From Blautia sp. Marseille-P3087 (lineage in GTDB: Bacteria; Bacillota; Clostridia; Lachnospirales; Lachnospiraceae): DNA of 64,000 nt. How positions within the stretch are numbered: position 1 is the first letter of the stretch; every line of letters starts with the position of its first letter. Shown piece after piece: positions 17,446 through 27,242 of this stretch. Location: contig NZ_LT635539.1 of assembly GCF_900120195.1 (NCBI RefSeq), forward strand, positions 316,830-380,829, read 5' to 3'. Under the pieces are notes generated by a model. The model had not been told where the DNA came from and did not search any database. It saw nothing but the letters and a program-made list of their open reading frames with translations. The translations under genes and the position numbers were made by a program.

Positions 17446-19488
17446 TTGAAAAAAATTGCAGTTTTAGATCAGAACACAATTGACAAGATTGCTGCCGGAG
17501 AGGTAGTGGAGCGTCCATCTTCGGTTGTAAAAGAACTGGTAGAGAATGCCATAGATGCCGGAGCAACGGCTGTGACTGTGGAGATCACAGATGGCGGAAA
17601 AAAGCTGATCCGTATCACAGATAATGGATCTGGAATGGAATCTGAGCAGATTCCGCTTGCATTTTTGCGTCATGCGACAAGTAAAATTGAAAAGGTCGAA
17701 GATTTGGAGCACATTGCATCGCTGGGCTTCCGTGGGGAGGCACTTTCCAGTATTGCAGCTGTTTCACAGGTAGAACTGATCACAAAAACTCCTTCAGATA
17801 TCAGCGGTTCCCGTTATGTGATTGAAGGTGGGAAGGAAATTGCGCTGGAAGAGCTCGGAGCGCCGGAAGGAACGACGTTTCTTGTGCGAAATCTTTTTTA
17901 TAATACACCGGCGAGAAGTAAATTCCTGAAATCAGATATGACAGAAGCAAATTATATCCATACACTGATGGAACAGCTTGCCCTGTCCCACCCGGAGATT
18001 TCGTTTAAATATATTCAGAACAAACAGGTCAAACTGCATACATCCGGAAATTACAGTGTGAAAGATGTAATATACAGCGTGTATGGCAGGGAAATTGCAA
18101 AAGCTCTTCTGGATGTAAACTATGAAAATTCTTTTATGAAAGTAGAAGGATTTGTAGGAAAACCGGAGATTGCCAGAGGAAACCGCAGTTTTGAGAATTA
18201 TTATATCAATGGCCGTTATGTAAAAAACAATATCATCACAAAGGCTATTGAAAATGCATACAGAGGCTTTCTGATGCAACATAAATTTCCATTTGTTTCG
18301 CTGCGCATGGAGATGGAGGGAAATGATCTCGATGTCAACGTACACCCGGCGAAAAGAGAGGTACGCTTTGCCAGAGAACAGGAAGTTTATGATGCAGTGT
18401 ATGATATGGTACGCAGTGCACTGACCAGAAGGGAAATGATACCGAAAGTATCTGTAGACAGTACTCCTGCAAAAACAGAAACAAAAGAAGAAAAAATCAC
18501 CCGTGCTGCGGTACCGGAACCGTTTGAAACGAAACGCCGTGAAGAAATGTACCCGAACACGGTGAGAAAGCCAGAAGTACAGGCAAATTTAAATCCAAAA
18601 CCGGAAGTACAGGCAAATTTAAATCCAAAGCCTGAAGCAAGGGATGGCTTAAATGAAAGAACGGAAATACGAAAGCCTCTTTCACAGAGTACCCCATCCA
18701 AAACACTTGTCAGTGAACCGGCAGCAGAATACAGACCTGCATTCTCTAAGGCAGAGGAAGAAATGTTCAGTGGTACACTTCGTGAAAACCAGAAACTGGA
18801 TGAAGAGAAGAAGCTGACAGAATTAAAGCCGACAGAAGAGCCGGAAAAGAAACAGGCGCCTCCGCAGCAGCTGGAGCTTTTTGAAGAGAAACTTCTTGCA
18901 CCGGAATCCAGAAGCCGTATCCGCGTAATCGGACAGATTTTTGATACTTACTGGCTGGTGCAGTTTGAAGATAATTTTTATATCATCGATCAGCACGCGG
19001 CACACGAAAAAGTATATTACGAGCGTATGGTGAAACAGTTCCGTGAACATTCCATCGATTCGCAGTATCTGAGTCCGCCGATGATCGTTACTTTAAGTAT
19101 GCAGGAAGAAGAAGTACTGAATTCAAATAAAGACTATTTTGAACAATTCGGTTTTGAAATTGAGAATTTCGGTGGGCGTGAGTATCGTATCAGCGCCGTT
19201 CCGTCGAACCTTTATGGGTTGACGGAGGAAGATCTGTTTCTGGAGATGCTTGACAATCTTTCTGGTAACAACAGCACAGACGCGTTGGATATTTTTGCAT
19301 CAAAACTTGCTACTATGGCATGCAAAGCAGCAGTAAAAGGCAATCATGCGATGTCTTTTGAAGAAGCGGAAAAGCTGATCGACGAGCTTCTGACACTGGA
19401 TAATCCGTATCATTGTCCGCACGGACGTCCGACAATCATTGCGATGACGCGCACAGAACTGGAAAAGAAATTTAAAAGAATTGTATAA
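17446..19488 (+). CDS. mutL: DNA mismatch repair endonuclease MutL
   Basis: The 680-residue MutL starts at TTG 17446 behind GGGTGAGG. The GHKL ATPase domain (about 1-335) has ENAIDAGA, DNGSGM and GFRGEAL. A charged linker follows (about 340-490), with an internal 30-base repeat. The C-terminal domain has the metal endonuclease motif DQHAAHEKVYYE (about 514) and CPHGRP (about 655), so this is the nicking type of MutL found in bacteria without MutH. It is co-transcribed with mutS and miaA. Confidence 0.96.
   Translation: MKKIAVLDQNTIDKIAAGEVVERPSSVVKELVENAIDAGATAVTVEITDGGKKLIRITDNGSGMESEQIPLAFLRHATSKIEKVEDLEHIASLGFRGEALSSIAAVSQVELITKTPSDISGSRYVIEGGKEIALEELGAPEGTTFLVRNLFYNTPARSKFLKSDMTEANYIHTLMEQLALSHPEISFKYIQNKQVKLHTSGNYSVKDVIYSVYGREIAKALLDVNYENSFMKVEGFVGKPEIARGNRSFENYYINGRYVKNNIITKAIENAYRGFLMQHKFPFVSLRMEMEGNDLDVNVHPAKREVRFAREQEVYDAVYDMVRSALTRREMIPKVSVDSTPAKTETKEEKITRAAVPEPFETKRREEMYPNTVRKPEVQANLNPKPEVQANLNPKPEARDGLNERTEIRKPLSQSTPSKTLVSEPAAEYRPAFSKAEEEMFSGTLRENQKLDEEKKLTELKPTEEPEKKQAPPQQLELFEEKLLAPESRSRIRVIGQIFDTYWLVQFEDNFYIIDQHAAHEKVYYERMVKQFREHSIDSQYLSPPMIVTLSMQEEEVLNSNKDYFEQFGFEIENFGGREYRISAVPSNLYGLTEEDLFLEMLDNLSGNNSTDALDIFASKLATMACKAAVKGNHAMSFEEAEKLIDELLTLDNPYHCPHGRPTIIAMTRTELEKKFKRIV
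18571..18630 (+). repeat. 30-base direct repeat in the MutL linker
   Basis: Bases 18571-18600 and 18601-18630 are identical except at two positions and encode PEVQANLNPK twice. A third, diverged copy (PEARDGLNER) follows at 18631-18660. Confidence 0.85.
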
Positions 19489-19504
19489 AAATACAGGAGC
19501 AGTT

Positions 19505-20449
19505 ATGAAAAGACCTTTAATTGTCCTTACCGGACCGACGGCAGTGGGAAAAACAAGCCTGTCTATTTCACTTGCAAAGGCGGTGAACGGGGAAATTATT
19601 TCTGCGGATTCCATGCAGGTATATAAAAGAATGGATATCGGCTCGGCAAAAATCCGTAAGGAAGAAATGCAGGGCGTGGAGCATTATCTGGTGGATGTAC
19701 TTGAACCGGAAGAGGAATTTCATATTGTGAAATTTCAGGAGATGGCAAAAGCTGCCATGGAAGAAATCTATGCAAAAGGAAAAGTACCGATTCTTGTCGG
19801 CGGAACTGGATTTTATATTCAGGCAGTAACAAGAGATATTGATTTTACAGAGGCGCAGCAGGAAAATACCTACCGTGCCGAACTGGAAAAGCTGGCAGAA
19901 GAAAAAGGTGCCGAGTATCTTCATGAGCGTCTTCGCGAGGTCGATCCGGCGAGTGCAGAGTCGATTCATGCCAATAATGTCAAACGTGTGATCAGGGCAC
20001 TGGAATTTTATCATCAAAACGGAACACCGATTTCTGAACATAATGAAGAACAGAAAAAACAGGTAAGCCCATATAATCTTGCCTATTTTGTGCTGAATGC
20101 TCCACGTGAAATTTTATATGAGAGAATTGACAGGCGCGTGGATCAGATGCTGGAAGAAGGTCTGGTAAAAGAAGTCGAAGAGCTTAAGCGAGAAGGCTGC
20201 CATCGTGGAATGGTTTCCATGCAGGGACTTGGTTATAAGGAAATCCTTGCGTATCTGGAAGGAGAATATCCGCTGGAAGAAGCAGTGCGCATTCTGAAAC
20301 GCGACACCAGACATTTTGCGAAGCGGCAGCTTACCTGGTTCCGAAGAGAGTCTGATGTGATCTGGGTAGATAAAGAGAAATTTGACTGGGATGAAAAAGA
20401 AATCCTGAAATATATGAAACACATTTGTGAGGAAAGGAAGATCGTTTAG
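19505..20449 (+). CDS. miaA: tRNA dimethylallyltransferase
   Basis: MiaA transfers dimethylallyl from DMAPP to A37 of tRNAs reading UNN codons, giving the substrate of MiaB. The 314-residue protein has the P-loop GPTAVGKTSL (about 8-17), DSMQVYKRMDIGSAK and GGTGFYIQAV. I placed the start at ATG 19505, behind AGGAG, rather than an upstream in-frame start within the mutL end. The next gene begins one base after its stop. No hfq lies between, although hfq often follows miaA. Confidence 0.95.
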   Translation: MKRPLIVLTGPTAVGKTSLSISLAKAVNGEIISADSMQVYKRMDIGSAKIRKEEMQGVEHYLVDVLEPEEEFHIVKFQEMAKAAMEEIYAKGKVPILVGGTGFYIQAVTRDIDFTEAQQENTYRAELEKLAEEKGAEYLHERLREVDPASAESIHANNVKRVIRALEFYHQNGTPISEHNEEQKKQVSPYNLAYFVLNAPREILYERIDRRVDQMLEEGLVKEVEELKREGCHRGMVSMQGLGYKEILAYLEGEYPLEEAVRILKRDTRHFAKRQLTWFRRESDVIWVDKEKFDWDEKEILKYMKHICEERKIV

Positions 20450-20450
20450 T

Positions 20451-21728
20451 ATGAAAGAACTTTATGAACAGCTTGGGATTTCTTCTCAGGTATATGATTT
20501 TGGGGCAGAGATCGAAGAATCGCTGAAGGAACGTTTTGAGCAGTTTGATAAAACAGCAGAATACAATCAGCTTAAAGTGCTGATGGCAATGCAGAAAAAT
20601 AAAGTAAGCGCAGAGTGTTTTCAGTCTTCTTCCGGTTATGGATATGATGATTTTGGAAGAGATACCCTGGAGAAAGTCTATGCGGACACCTTCCATACAG
20701 AAGCCTGTCTGATCCGTTCACAGATTACCTGTGGTACACATGCACTTGCAATTGCACTTTTTGGAAATCTCCGTCCGGGTGATGAACTTCTTGCACCGGC
20801 AGGAAAACCATATGATACTCTGGAAGAGGTAATTGGAATCCGTCCATCCAGAGGTTCTCTTGCAGAATATGGTGTAACCTACAGACAGGTTGATCTGAAA
20901 GAAGACGGAACATTCGATTATGATGCGATTCGTGCAGCTATCAATGAAAAAACAAAACTTGTCGAAATTCAGCGTTCAAAAGGTTATCAGACAAGACCGT
21001 CATATTCTGTAAAACAGATTGGAGAACTGATCTCTTTTGTCAAGAGTATCAAGCCGGATGTGATCTGTATGGTTGACAACTGCTACGGAGAATTTGTAGA
21101 TACAGTAGAACCGAGTGATGTAGGTGCAGACATGATCGTTGGTTCTCTGATCAAAAATCCGGGAGGCGGACTTGCACCGATCGGTGGTTATATTGCAGGA
21201 ACAAAAGAATGCGTGGAAAATGCAGCAACACGTATGACCTGTCCTGGACTTGGCATGGAAGTCGGAGCATCTCTTGGTGTAAATCGCTCTTTCTATCAGG
21301 GATTTTTCCTTGCGCCAATGGTGACGAAGGGCGCGTTAAAGGGTGCTGTGTTTGCAGCAAATATTTATGAAAAACTTGGTTTCCCGGTTGTTCCGAACGG
21401 AAGTGAACCACGTCAGGATATCATTCAGGCAGTGACTTTGGGTACGCCGGAAGGGCTGATTGCATTCTGCAAGGGCATTCAGGCAGCGGCACCGGTAGAC
21501 AGCTATGTAGATCCGGAACCGTGGGATATGCCGGGATATGACAGTCAGGTAATCATGGCGGCAGGTGCTTTTGTGCAGGGATCTTCAATCGAACTTTCTG
21601 CAGACGGTCCGGTCAAACCGCCATATGCAGTTTATTTCCAGGGCGGACTCACATGGGAACATGCAAAACTCGGTGTACTGATGTCTTTACAGAAACTTGT
21701 TGACGCAAAGATTGTGACACTTCCCTGA
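20451..21728 (+). CDS. Methionine gamma-lyase family PLP protein (YnbB, aluminium-resistance family)
   Basis: The 425-residue protein belongs to the YnbB family of PLP enzymes related to cystathionine gamma-synthase. The PLP lysine is in GSLIKNPGGGLAP (about K235), and the pattern QITCGTHALAIAL is near residue 86. Members are annotated as methionine gamma-lyase-like or aluminium-resistance proteins; the true substrate is unproven. It directly follows miaA, as in Bacillus and many Clostridia, with one base between the genes. Confidence 0.85.
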   Translation: MKELYEQLGISSQVYDFGAEIEESLKERFEQFDKTAEYNQLKVLMAMQKNKVSAECFQSSSGYGYDDFGRDTLEKVYADTFHTEACLIRSQITCGTHALAIALFGNLRPGDELLAPAGKPYDTLEEVIGIRPSRGSLAEYGVTYRQVDLKEDGTFDYDAIRAAINEKTKLVEIQRSKGYQTRPSYSVKQIGELISFVKSIKPDVICMVDNCYGEFVDTVEPSDVGADMIVGSLIKNPGGGLAPIGGYIAGTKECVENAATRMTCPGLGMEVGASLGVNRSFYQGFFLAPMVTKGALKGAVFAANIYEKLGFPVVPNGSEPRQDIIQAVTLGTPEGLIAFCKGIQAAAPVDSYVDPEPWDMPGYDSQVIMAAGAFVQGSSIELSADGPVKPPYAVYFQGGLTWEHAKLGVLMSLQKLVDAKIVTLP

Positions 21729-21749
21729 TCAGGGAAAAAGGGAGAAAGT

Positions 21750-22934
21750 ATGAGTGAAAATCTGCAGGTGATCGTGATTGGCGGCGGCGCATCCGGACTG
21801 ACTGCAGCAGTTGTGGCGGCACAGAATGGTGCAACAGTAACTGTTCTTGAACAGAACGAAAATCCGGGCCGTAAGATCTGCGTGACCGGAAACGGCCGCT
21901 GCAATCTGACCAACAAAAATATGCAGCCGGAGATTTTTCGGGGAGAACATCCGGAAATTGTGCAAAGCGTCCTGAAACAGTTTTCCATGGAAGATACGCT
22001 GGAGTTTTTTGGACAGATAGGTGTGGCTTTTGTCGACCGCAATGGTTGGGTATATCCCAGAAGCAATCAGGCAAAATGTATCCCGGAATTGATGGTTCAA
22101 AAAGCACATTCTCTGAAAGTAAAAATCAAAACAAGAGAAAAAGTGAAGGACATTTATAAGGAAAACGGCAGATGGAAAGTCCGGACAGAAGGATGGATTT
22201 ATGAATGCGACAGGGTGATACTGGCGAATGGTTCCAGTGCATCACAGGTTCCTGGTTCTGACGGAAGCGGATATGCAATCGCGGAGAACCTCGGACATCG
22301 GATCATCAGACCACTGCCGGCTCTTACAGGACTGCGCTGCAGGGGAAATGCTTTTTCTGCCTGGGCAGGCGTGCGTACGGAGGGTGAAGTGACCCTGCTT
22401 CTGGATGGAAAGCCGTTTTGTAAAGAACGGGGCGAACTTCAGCTTACGGATTATGGCATTTCGGGAATTCCGGTCTTTCAGCTAAGCAGATATGCAGTCC
22501 GTGCATTGGCAGAAGGCAAAATAGCAGAACTTTCTGTTAATTTTTTCCCGGAGTATACGACGGAAGAACTGACAAAACTGCTGGATAAACGCCGAGAACT
22601 TTGTCCGTATCAGTCGGCAGTGGAACTCCTTGTAGGACTCTTGCCGGATAAACTGATCCGTGCTTTCCGCAAACAAAAGGATCTGATTCAGACGCTGACT
22701 TCATACAGACTGACGGTCAAAGAAAGCACTGGACTGGAACAGGCCCAGGTTTGCTCCGGTGGTGTTGACACAACTCAGGTAAATACAGAAACACTTGAAT
22801 CACATATTCATAAAGGGCTTTATTTTGCAGGAGAACTTCTGGATATTGATGGTCCGTGCGGTGGCTATAATCTGCAGTGGGCATGGTCAAGCGGCGCGGT
22901 AGCCGGCTTACACAGTGCGAGGGAGAAGTTATGA
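21750..22934 (+). CDS. HI0933/BaiN-family flavoprotein
   Basis: The 394-residue FAD protein has the dinucleotide-binding motif VIGGGASGL (about 7-15), the RKICVTGNGRCNLTN segment (about 45-59) and the C-terminal GVDTTQVNTETLESH and DIDGPCGGYNLQWAWSSG signatures of the HI0933/YhiN/BaiN group. BaiN in Clostridium scindens acts in bile-acid 7-dehydroxylation, but most family members are in unrelated contexts, so no bile-acid role can be claimed here. It overlaps the next flavoprotein by four bases (ATGA). Confidence 0.85.
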   Translation: MSENLQVIVIGGGASGLTAAVVAAQNGATVTVLEQNENPGRKICVTGNGRCNLTNKNMQPEIFRGEHPEIVQSVLKQFSMEDTLEFFGQIGVAFVDRNGWVYPRSNQAKCIPELMVQKAHSLKVKIKTREKVKDIYKENGRWKVRTEGWIYECDRVILANGSSASQVPGSDGSGYAIAENLGHRIIRPLPALTGLRCRGNAFSAWAGVRTEGEVTLLLDGKPFCKERGELQLTDYGISGIPVFQLSRYAVRALAEGKIAELSVNFFPEYTTEELTKLLDKRRELCPYQSAVELLVGLLPDKLIRAFRKQKDLIQTLTSYRLTVKESTGLEQAQVCSGGVDTTQVNTETLESHIHKGLYFAGELLDIDGPCGGYNLQWAWSSGAVAGLHSAREKL

Positions 22935-24517
22935 TACGTATTACACAGTTAAAACTTCCTGTTGATCACAGGCAGGAGCAGTTACGAAAAAAAATAGCCA
23001 GAATTCTGAAATGCGGGGAAGATACTTTTTCTTATGAAATCGTACGTCAGTCATTGGATGCCCGCCATAAAGACGATAAAAAATTTGTCTATACAGTAGA
23101 CGTGAGTACTCCGGCAGAAAAGAAGCTGCTTCGCAAAAACAGAGATAAAAATGTGACTTTCTTTGAGAAAAAAGAATATTGTTTCCCGAAATCGGGCGAA
23201 GAGATTCTGAAGAATCCTCCGGTAGTTGTCGGAAGCGGACCGGCAGGTCTTTTCTGTGCATGGTATCTGGCAAGAGCGGGTTATCGGCCGCTGGTACTGG
23301 AGCGCGGACAGGAAGCGCAGAAGCGTAAGGAAACGGTTGATCGTTTCTGGAAAGACGGGATTCTTGATCCGGAGTCCAATGTACAGTTTGGAGAAGGCGG
23401 CGCAGGAACGTTTTCTGATGGAAAGCTGAATACGCTGGTAAAAGATCCGAACGGACGTAATCATGAAGTGCTGAAACGTTTTGTGGAGGCGGGAGCACCG
23501 CAGGAAATCGTATATCAGCAGAAACCGCACCTCGGAACGGATGTGCTGATTGGGATTGTTGAGACCATGCGTCATCAGATTGAAGAAATGGGCGGGGCGT
23601 TCCGTTTTGAATCAAAAGTAACAGACCTTTGTATGGAAAAAGGACGGCTTTGTGCTGTGGAAATAAATGACAAAGAAAAAATACCGGCAGAAGTCTGTGT
23701 ACTTGCACTTGGACACAGTGCCCGTGATACTTTTTCCATGCTGCACAGACGTGGAATCTTTATGCAGCCGAAATCATTTGCAGTAGGGCTTCGTATGGAG
23801 CATCCGCAGAAGATGATCAATATGGATCTTTATGGTGAAGAAGAAAACAAAGTGCTGGGAGCAGCCAGCTATAAGGTGACGTATACCTGTGAGAATGGCA
23901 GAGGCATTTATTCGTTCTGCATGTGTCCGGGAGGTTATGTAGTCAATGCATCCTCAGAAGCGGGTATGCTTGCAGTCAACGGGATGAGTTATCAGGCACG
24001 TGACAGCAAAAATGCCAACAGTGCGCTGATCGTTACTGTTTCACCGGAGGATTTTCCGGAGCAGGGGGCTCTTGGAGGTATTGCTTTTCAGAGGAATCTG
24101 GAAAAGGCAGCATGGGAACTTGGAAAAGGCAGAATCCCGGTACAGCTTTTCGGAGATTTCAAAGAACACAGGAAAAGTATGAAATTTGGCGAGGTTATGC
24201 CACAGATGAAAGGGGCATATGTCCTTGCAGATGTACGTTCGATTCTTCCGAAAGTAATTGGAGATTCCATCGAAGAAGGTGTGACTGCATTCGGCAGAAA
24301 AATAAAAGGTTTCGACCGTCCGGATGCACTTTTAAGCGGCATCGAAAGCCGTACATCCTCGCCTGTGCGTATTGTGCGGGACAAACAGGGATGTGCAAAT
24401 ATCGAGGGAATTTACCCCTGCGGCGAAGGCGCAGGATATGCGGGAGGTATTACTTCTGCGGCTATGGACGGGATAAAAATCGCTGAGTTCATATGTGAAA
24501 AATTTAAGAATTTCTAG
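22931..24517 (+). CDS. FAD-dependent dehydrogenase (COG2509 type)
   Basis: The 528-residue protein has an N-terminal domain of about 95 residues, then the FAD-binding motif VVGSGPAGLFCAWYLA (about 101-116). Family signatures include FGEGGAGTFSDGKLNT and the C-terminal GEGAGYAGGITSAAMDG. The COG2509 group is an uncharacterised flavin oxidoreductase class common in Firmicutes. I placed the start at ATG 22931, which overlaps the previous stop by four bases and has GGGAG upstream; a longer frame from 22877 lies inside the previous gene. A terminator begins at its stop codon. Confidence 0.85.
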   Translation: MIRITQLKLPVDHRQEQLRKKIARILKCGEDTFSYEIVRQSLDARHKDDKKFVYTVDVSTPAEKKLLRKNRDKNVTFFEKKEYCFPKSGEEILKNPPVVVGSGPAGLFCAWYLARAGYRPLVLERGQEAQKRKETVDRFWKDGILDPESNVQFGEGGAGTFSDGKLNTLVKDPNGRNHEVLKRFVEAGAPQEIVYQQKPHLGTDVLIGIVETMRHQIEEMGGAFRFESKVTDLCMEKGRLCAVEINDKEKIPAEVCVLALGHSARDTFSMLHRRGIFMQPKSFAVGLRMEHPQKMINMDLYGEEENKVLGAASYKVTYTCENGRGIYSFCMCPGGYVVNASSEAGMLAVNGMSYQARDSKNANSALIVTVSPEDFPEQGALGGIAFQRNLEKAAWELGKGRIPVQLFGDFKEHRKSMKFGEVMPQMKGAYVLADVRSILPKVIGDSIEEGVTAFGRKIKGFDRPDALLSGIESRTSSPVRIVRDKQGCANIEGIYPCGEGAGYAGGITSAAMDGIKIAEFICEKFKNF

Positions 24518-24543
24518 GAGGGAGTGTACATCTCCCTCTTTTT
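24516..24543 (+). terminator. Intrinsic terminator overlapping a stop codon
   Basis: AGGAGGGAG at 24516-24524 pairs with CTCCCTCTT at 24532-24540, with TTTTT at 24539-24543. It closes the long mutS to flavoprotein transcription unit. Confidence 0.8.
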
Positions 24544-24604
24544 ATGCTAAAATAATCTTTGATTCTTTTGGGAATCTGTCACAGAGAGCGGACAGGTAAA
24601 TCAA

Positions 24605-25315
24605 ATGAACCATACGATCAAAGAAATGCCGGAATCACAGAGACCTTATGAGAAATGCATACGGGAAGGTGAAGGCTCTTTAAGTGACAGCGAACTTCTG
24701 GCAGTGATACTTCGGACAGGGACCAGAGGAAGTAATTCACTGACTCTGGCAAATGATATTTTAAAACACATGGAGCAGTCTTCTTATCCGGGACTTCCGG
24801 GGATTATTCACAGTTCATTGCCTGAACTGCGCAGGATTCATGGAATAGGTGTCGTCAAGGCAGTACAGCTTAAATGCATTGGGGAACTGTCAAAGCGAAT
24901 CGCCAGTGAGGCCGCAAGGTCTATGCTGGATTTTAAAAATCCGGATTCGATCGCAGCGTATTATATGGAACAGCTTCGCCATCAGGAGCAGGAAGTGATG
25001 ATCTGCATGATGCTGGATAATCAGAACCATCTGCTTGGTGATACAGTGCTGTCTAAAGGAACCGTCAATGCGACGCTGATCACTCCGAGGGAAGTCTTTT
25101 TGGAAGCTCTGCGTTATCATGCGGTCAACCTGATATTGATTCACAATCATCCGGGAGGAAATCCATCCCCCAGTGTATGCGACAGAGAAATTACGGAGAG
25201 GATCAGTCAGGCGGGTGAGATGCTTGGTATCTGTCTGCTGGATCATATTATCATCGGTGATCAGAGATACGTAAGTTTTAGAGAACAGGGATTGTTGGAC
25301 GAATATCCGGTATGA
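24605..25315 (+). CDS. radC: RadC family JAB-domain protein
   Basis: The 236-residue protein has an N-terminal helix-hairpin-helix part (residues ~1-95) and a JAB/MPN metalloprotease-like domain with the motif HNHPGGNPSPSVCD (about 178-191). RadC was named for DNA repair, but that role has been withdrawn in E. coli; the family's function is uncertain. It precedes the mre operon by 12 bases, the same order as radC-mreBCD in Bacillus, which strengthens the assignment. Confidence 0.92.
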   Translation: MNHTIKEMPESQRPYEKCIREGEGSLSDSELLAVILRTGTRGSNSLTLANDILKHMEQSSYPGLPGIIHSSLPELRRIHGIGVVKAVQLKCIGELSKRIASEAARSMLDFKNPDSIAAYYMEQLRHQEQEVMICMMLDNQNHLLGDTVLSKGTVNATLITPREVFLEALRYHAVNLILIHNHPGGNPSPSVCDREITERISQAGEMLGICLLDHIIIGDQRYVSFREQGLLDEYPV

Positions 25316-25327
25316 AGGGATTGTTTT

Positions 25328-26341
25328 ATGCTTTTAAGAAAAACATACGGAATAGATCTGGGAAGCAGCAGCATTAAAGTCTATTCCTTTTTTAAAAACA
25401 AAAGTTATATGGAAAAGAACATGCTTGCGTCAAAAGGACGCAGGATCATCGCCGTGGGCAATGAAGCGTACGATATGTTTGAAAAAGCACCTGCTGATAT
25501 CGTAGTTAATTCGCCGATGGCTTTTGGTATGATTGCCAATCTGGAACTGCAGGAAATTGCACTGTACAGTATGATGAAAAAAATTGACCGTTTTCTCGGT
25601 ATCGGTTCCGATATGTTTTTTTCGGTACCACTTGATATGACGGCTATCGAAAAAAGGGCATACTATCATGTGGCGAACGGACACTGGCTCCGTCAGAACA
25701 AAGTATATATGGTGGAAGCCCCGATCGCAGATGCGATTGCCATGGGAGTGGATCTTAATAAAAATGCGGGAAGCATGATTGTTAATATCGGCGCACAGAG
25801 CACGCAGTTTTCGGTCATTACTGACGGCAAGATCATCATTGCCAGGAAAATTCCGATCGGTGGCAGACAGATGAATGAAGCAATCTGCAATGAGATACGT
25901 AAGCGTTACAATCTTCAGATCGGTACGCGTACGGGAAAACGTTTGAAACTTGCGATGGGACGTTTGAACGACCAGCGCAAGGATGCGCGTAAAGTCGTTG
26001 GTATCGACGGAATATCCGGCCTTCCGAGAGAAGAAGTAATTTCCGGATATGTAGTCAATGCGGGAATCATGAATTGCGTCAACGATATTGCGGCAGAGAT
26101 GAAGACATTTCTTGAGCGTATTCCGCCGCAGATTTCCTACCATATTGCCCGTGAGGGGATTTTTCTTACAGGCGGCAGTACAAAGATTCCATACATAGAT
26201 AATTATCTTGCAAGTTACACCGGCTTTTCGTTTAAGCTTTCAGATCTTTACGAAAAGGCAACTGTCACAGGTCTGGAAAAAATCATCCGTGACCGTGACC
26301 TGATGAAGTGGGCTCAGCCCGTAAAACAACGTAAATTATGA
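25328..26341 (+). CDS. Divergent MreB-like actin-family protein
   Basis: The 337-residue protein has the actin/HSP70 phosphate-1 motif YGIDLGSSSIKVY (about 6-18), MIVNIGAQSTQFSVI (about 155-169) and the adenosine motif FLTGGSTKIPY (about 278-288). It sits in the mreB position before mreC-mreD. It differs clearly from canonical MreB, most of all near the N-terminus. It probably polymerises at the membrane and directs side-wall synthesis with MreC, MreD, PBP2 and RodA. A second, more typical mreB elsewhere in the genome is possible. Confidence 0.87.
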   Translation: MLLRKTYGIDLGSSSIKVYSFFKNKSYMEKNMLASKGRRIIAVGNEAYDMFEKAPADIVVNSPMAFGMIANLELQEIALYSMMKKIDRFLGIGSDMFFSVPLDMTAIEKRAYYHVANGHWLRQNKVYMVEAPIADAIAMGVDLNKNAGSMIVNIGAQSTQFSVITDGKIIIARKIPIGGRQMNEAICNEIRKRYNLQIGTRTGKRLKLAMGRLNDQRKDARKVVGIDGISGLPREEVISGYVVNAGIMNCVNDIAAEMKTFLERIPPQISYHIAREGIFLTGGSTKIPYIDNYLASYTGFSFKLSDLYEKATVTGLEKIIRDRDLMKWAQPVKQRKL

Positions 26342-26360
26342 TCTTTTAGGGGTATGATAC

Positions 26361-27242
26361 ATGAAAAACCTGAAAAAAAAGTTTCAGTTTCGTCTACATT
26401 TAAAAAGTAAACATCTGCTTGTTATTATGACGCTTTTCTGCGGAAGTACCATTGTTGCTACGCTTGCTTCCGGGATTACGACAGTACCGTTTCAGGAGGC
26501 AGTGGGAACAATTGTAGTTCCTTTTGAAAAAAGCATTAATACGATTGGTGTATGGCTTACTGATCTCCATAAGGCATTCAAGGACAAACAGGATCTTGTA
26601 GATGCAAATGAGGAACTTCAGAATACAGTAGATACACTGACGGAGCAGAATAATATTCTGATTCAGAACCAGTCTGAGCTTACGCGGCTTCAGGAACTGT
26701 ACAAGCTGGATGAGGAGTATTCCGATTATCCGAAGGTTGCGGCAAGAATCATTTCTAAAGATCCGGGCAACTGGTATGATACATTTATGATCAATAAGGG
26801 CAGCAAAGACGGAATACGTGTAGACAATAACGTTATTGCCGGAAAAGGCCTGGTTGGTATTGTCACAGAAGTCGGCAGTAACTGGGCAACTGTCCGTTCG
26901 ATCATTGACGACAGTAGCAATGTAAGTGCAATGACTGTCGGTACCGATGATACCTGCGTAGTCGAAGGAGATCTGGAGCTGATCGATGAGGGTAAACTGC
27001 GTTTTACACAGCTCTATGATAAAGAAGATAAAGTAACAGCAGGAGAACGGGTTGTTACTTCAAATATCAGTGAGAAATATGTTGAAGGACTTTTTATCGG
27101 ATATGTCAGTGAGATTTCACTGGATTCCAACAATTTGACAAAGACAGGTACACTTGTTACACCTGTTGATTTTCAGCATCTCAAAGATGTGTTTGTCATT
27201 ACCGTAAATAAACAGGATTCCATAGAGGAAGGAGAACAGTGA
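26361..27242 (+). CDS. mreC: Rod shape-determining protein MreC
   Basis: The 293-residue bitopic membrane protein has one N-terminal membrane segment (about 20-38), a coiled coil (about 68-110) and the extracytoplasmic beta-barrel domain with GSKDGIRVDNNVIAGKGLVGIV. MreC links the MreB filament to PBP2 on the outside face. The stop shares bases with the mreD start (TGATG). Confidence 0.94.
   Translation: MKNLKKKFQFRLHLKSKHLLVIMTLFCGSTIVATLASGITTVPFQEAVGTIVVPFEKSINTIGVWLTDLHKAFKDKQDLVDANEELQNTVDTLTEQNNILIQNQSELTRLQELYKLDEEYSDYPKVAARIISKDPGNWYDTFMINKGSKDGIRVDNNVIAGKGLVGIVTEVGSNWATVRSIIDDSSNVSAMTVGTDDTCVVEGDLELIDEGKLRFTQLYDKEDKVTAGERVVTSNISEKYVEGLFIGYVSEISLDSNNLTKTGTLVTPVDFQHLKDVFVITVNKQDSIEEGEQ

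Noticed and set aside
22941-23708. - strand frame of 255 codons
   Set aside because: It is antisense to the COG2509 flavoprotein, which has clear family motifs.
21750-24517. Bile-acid (bai) gene cluster suggested by the BaiN-like gene
   Set aside because: No other bai genes are present; the family is broad and this copy sits behind mismatch-repair genes.
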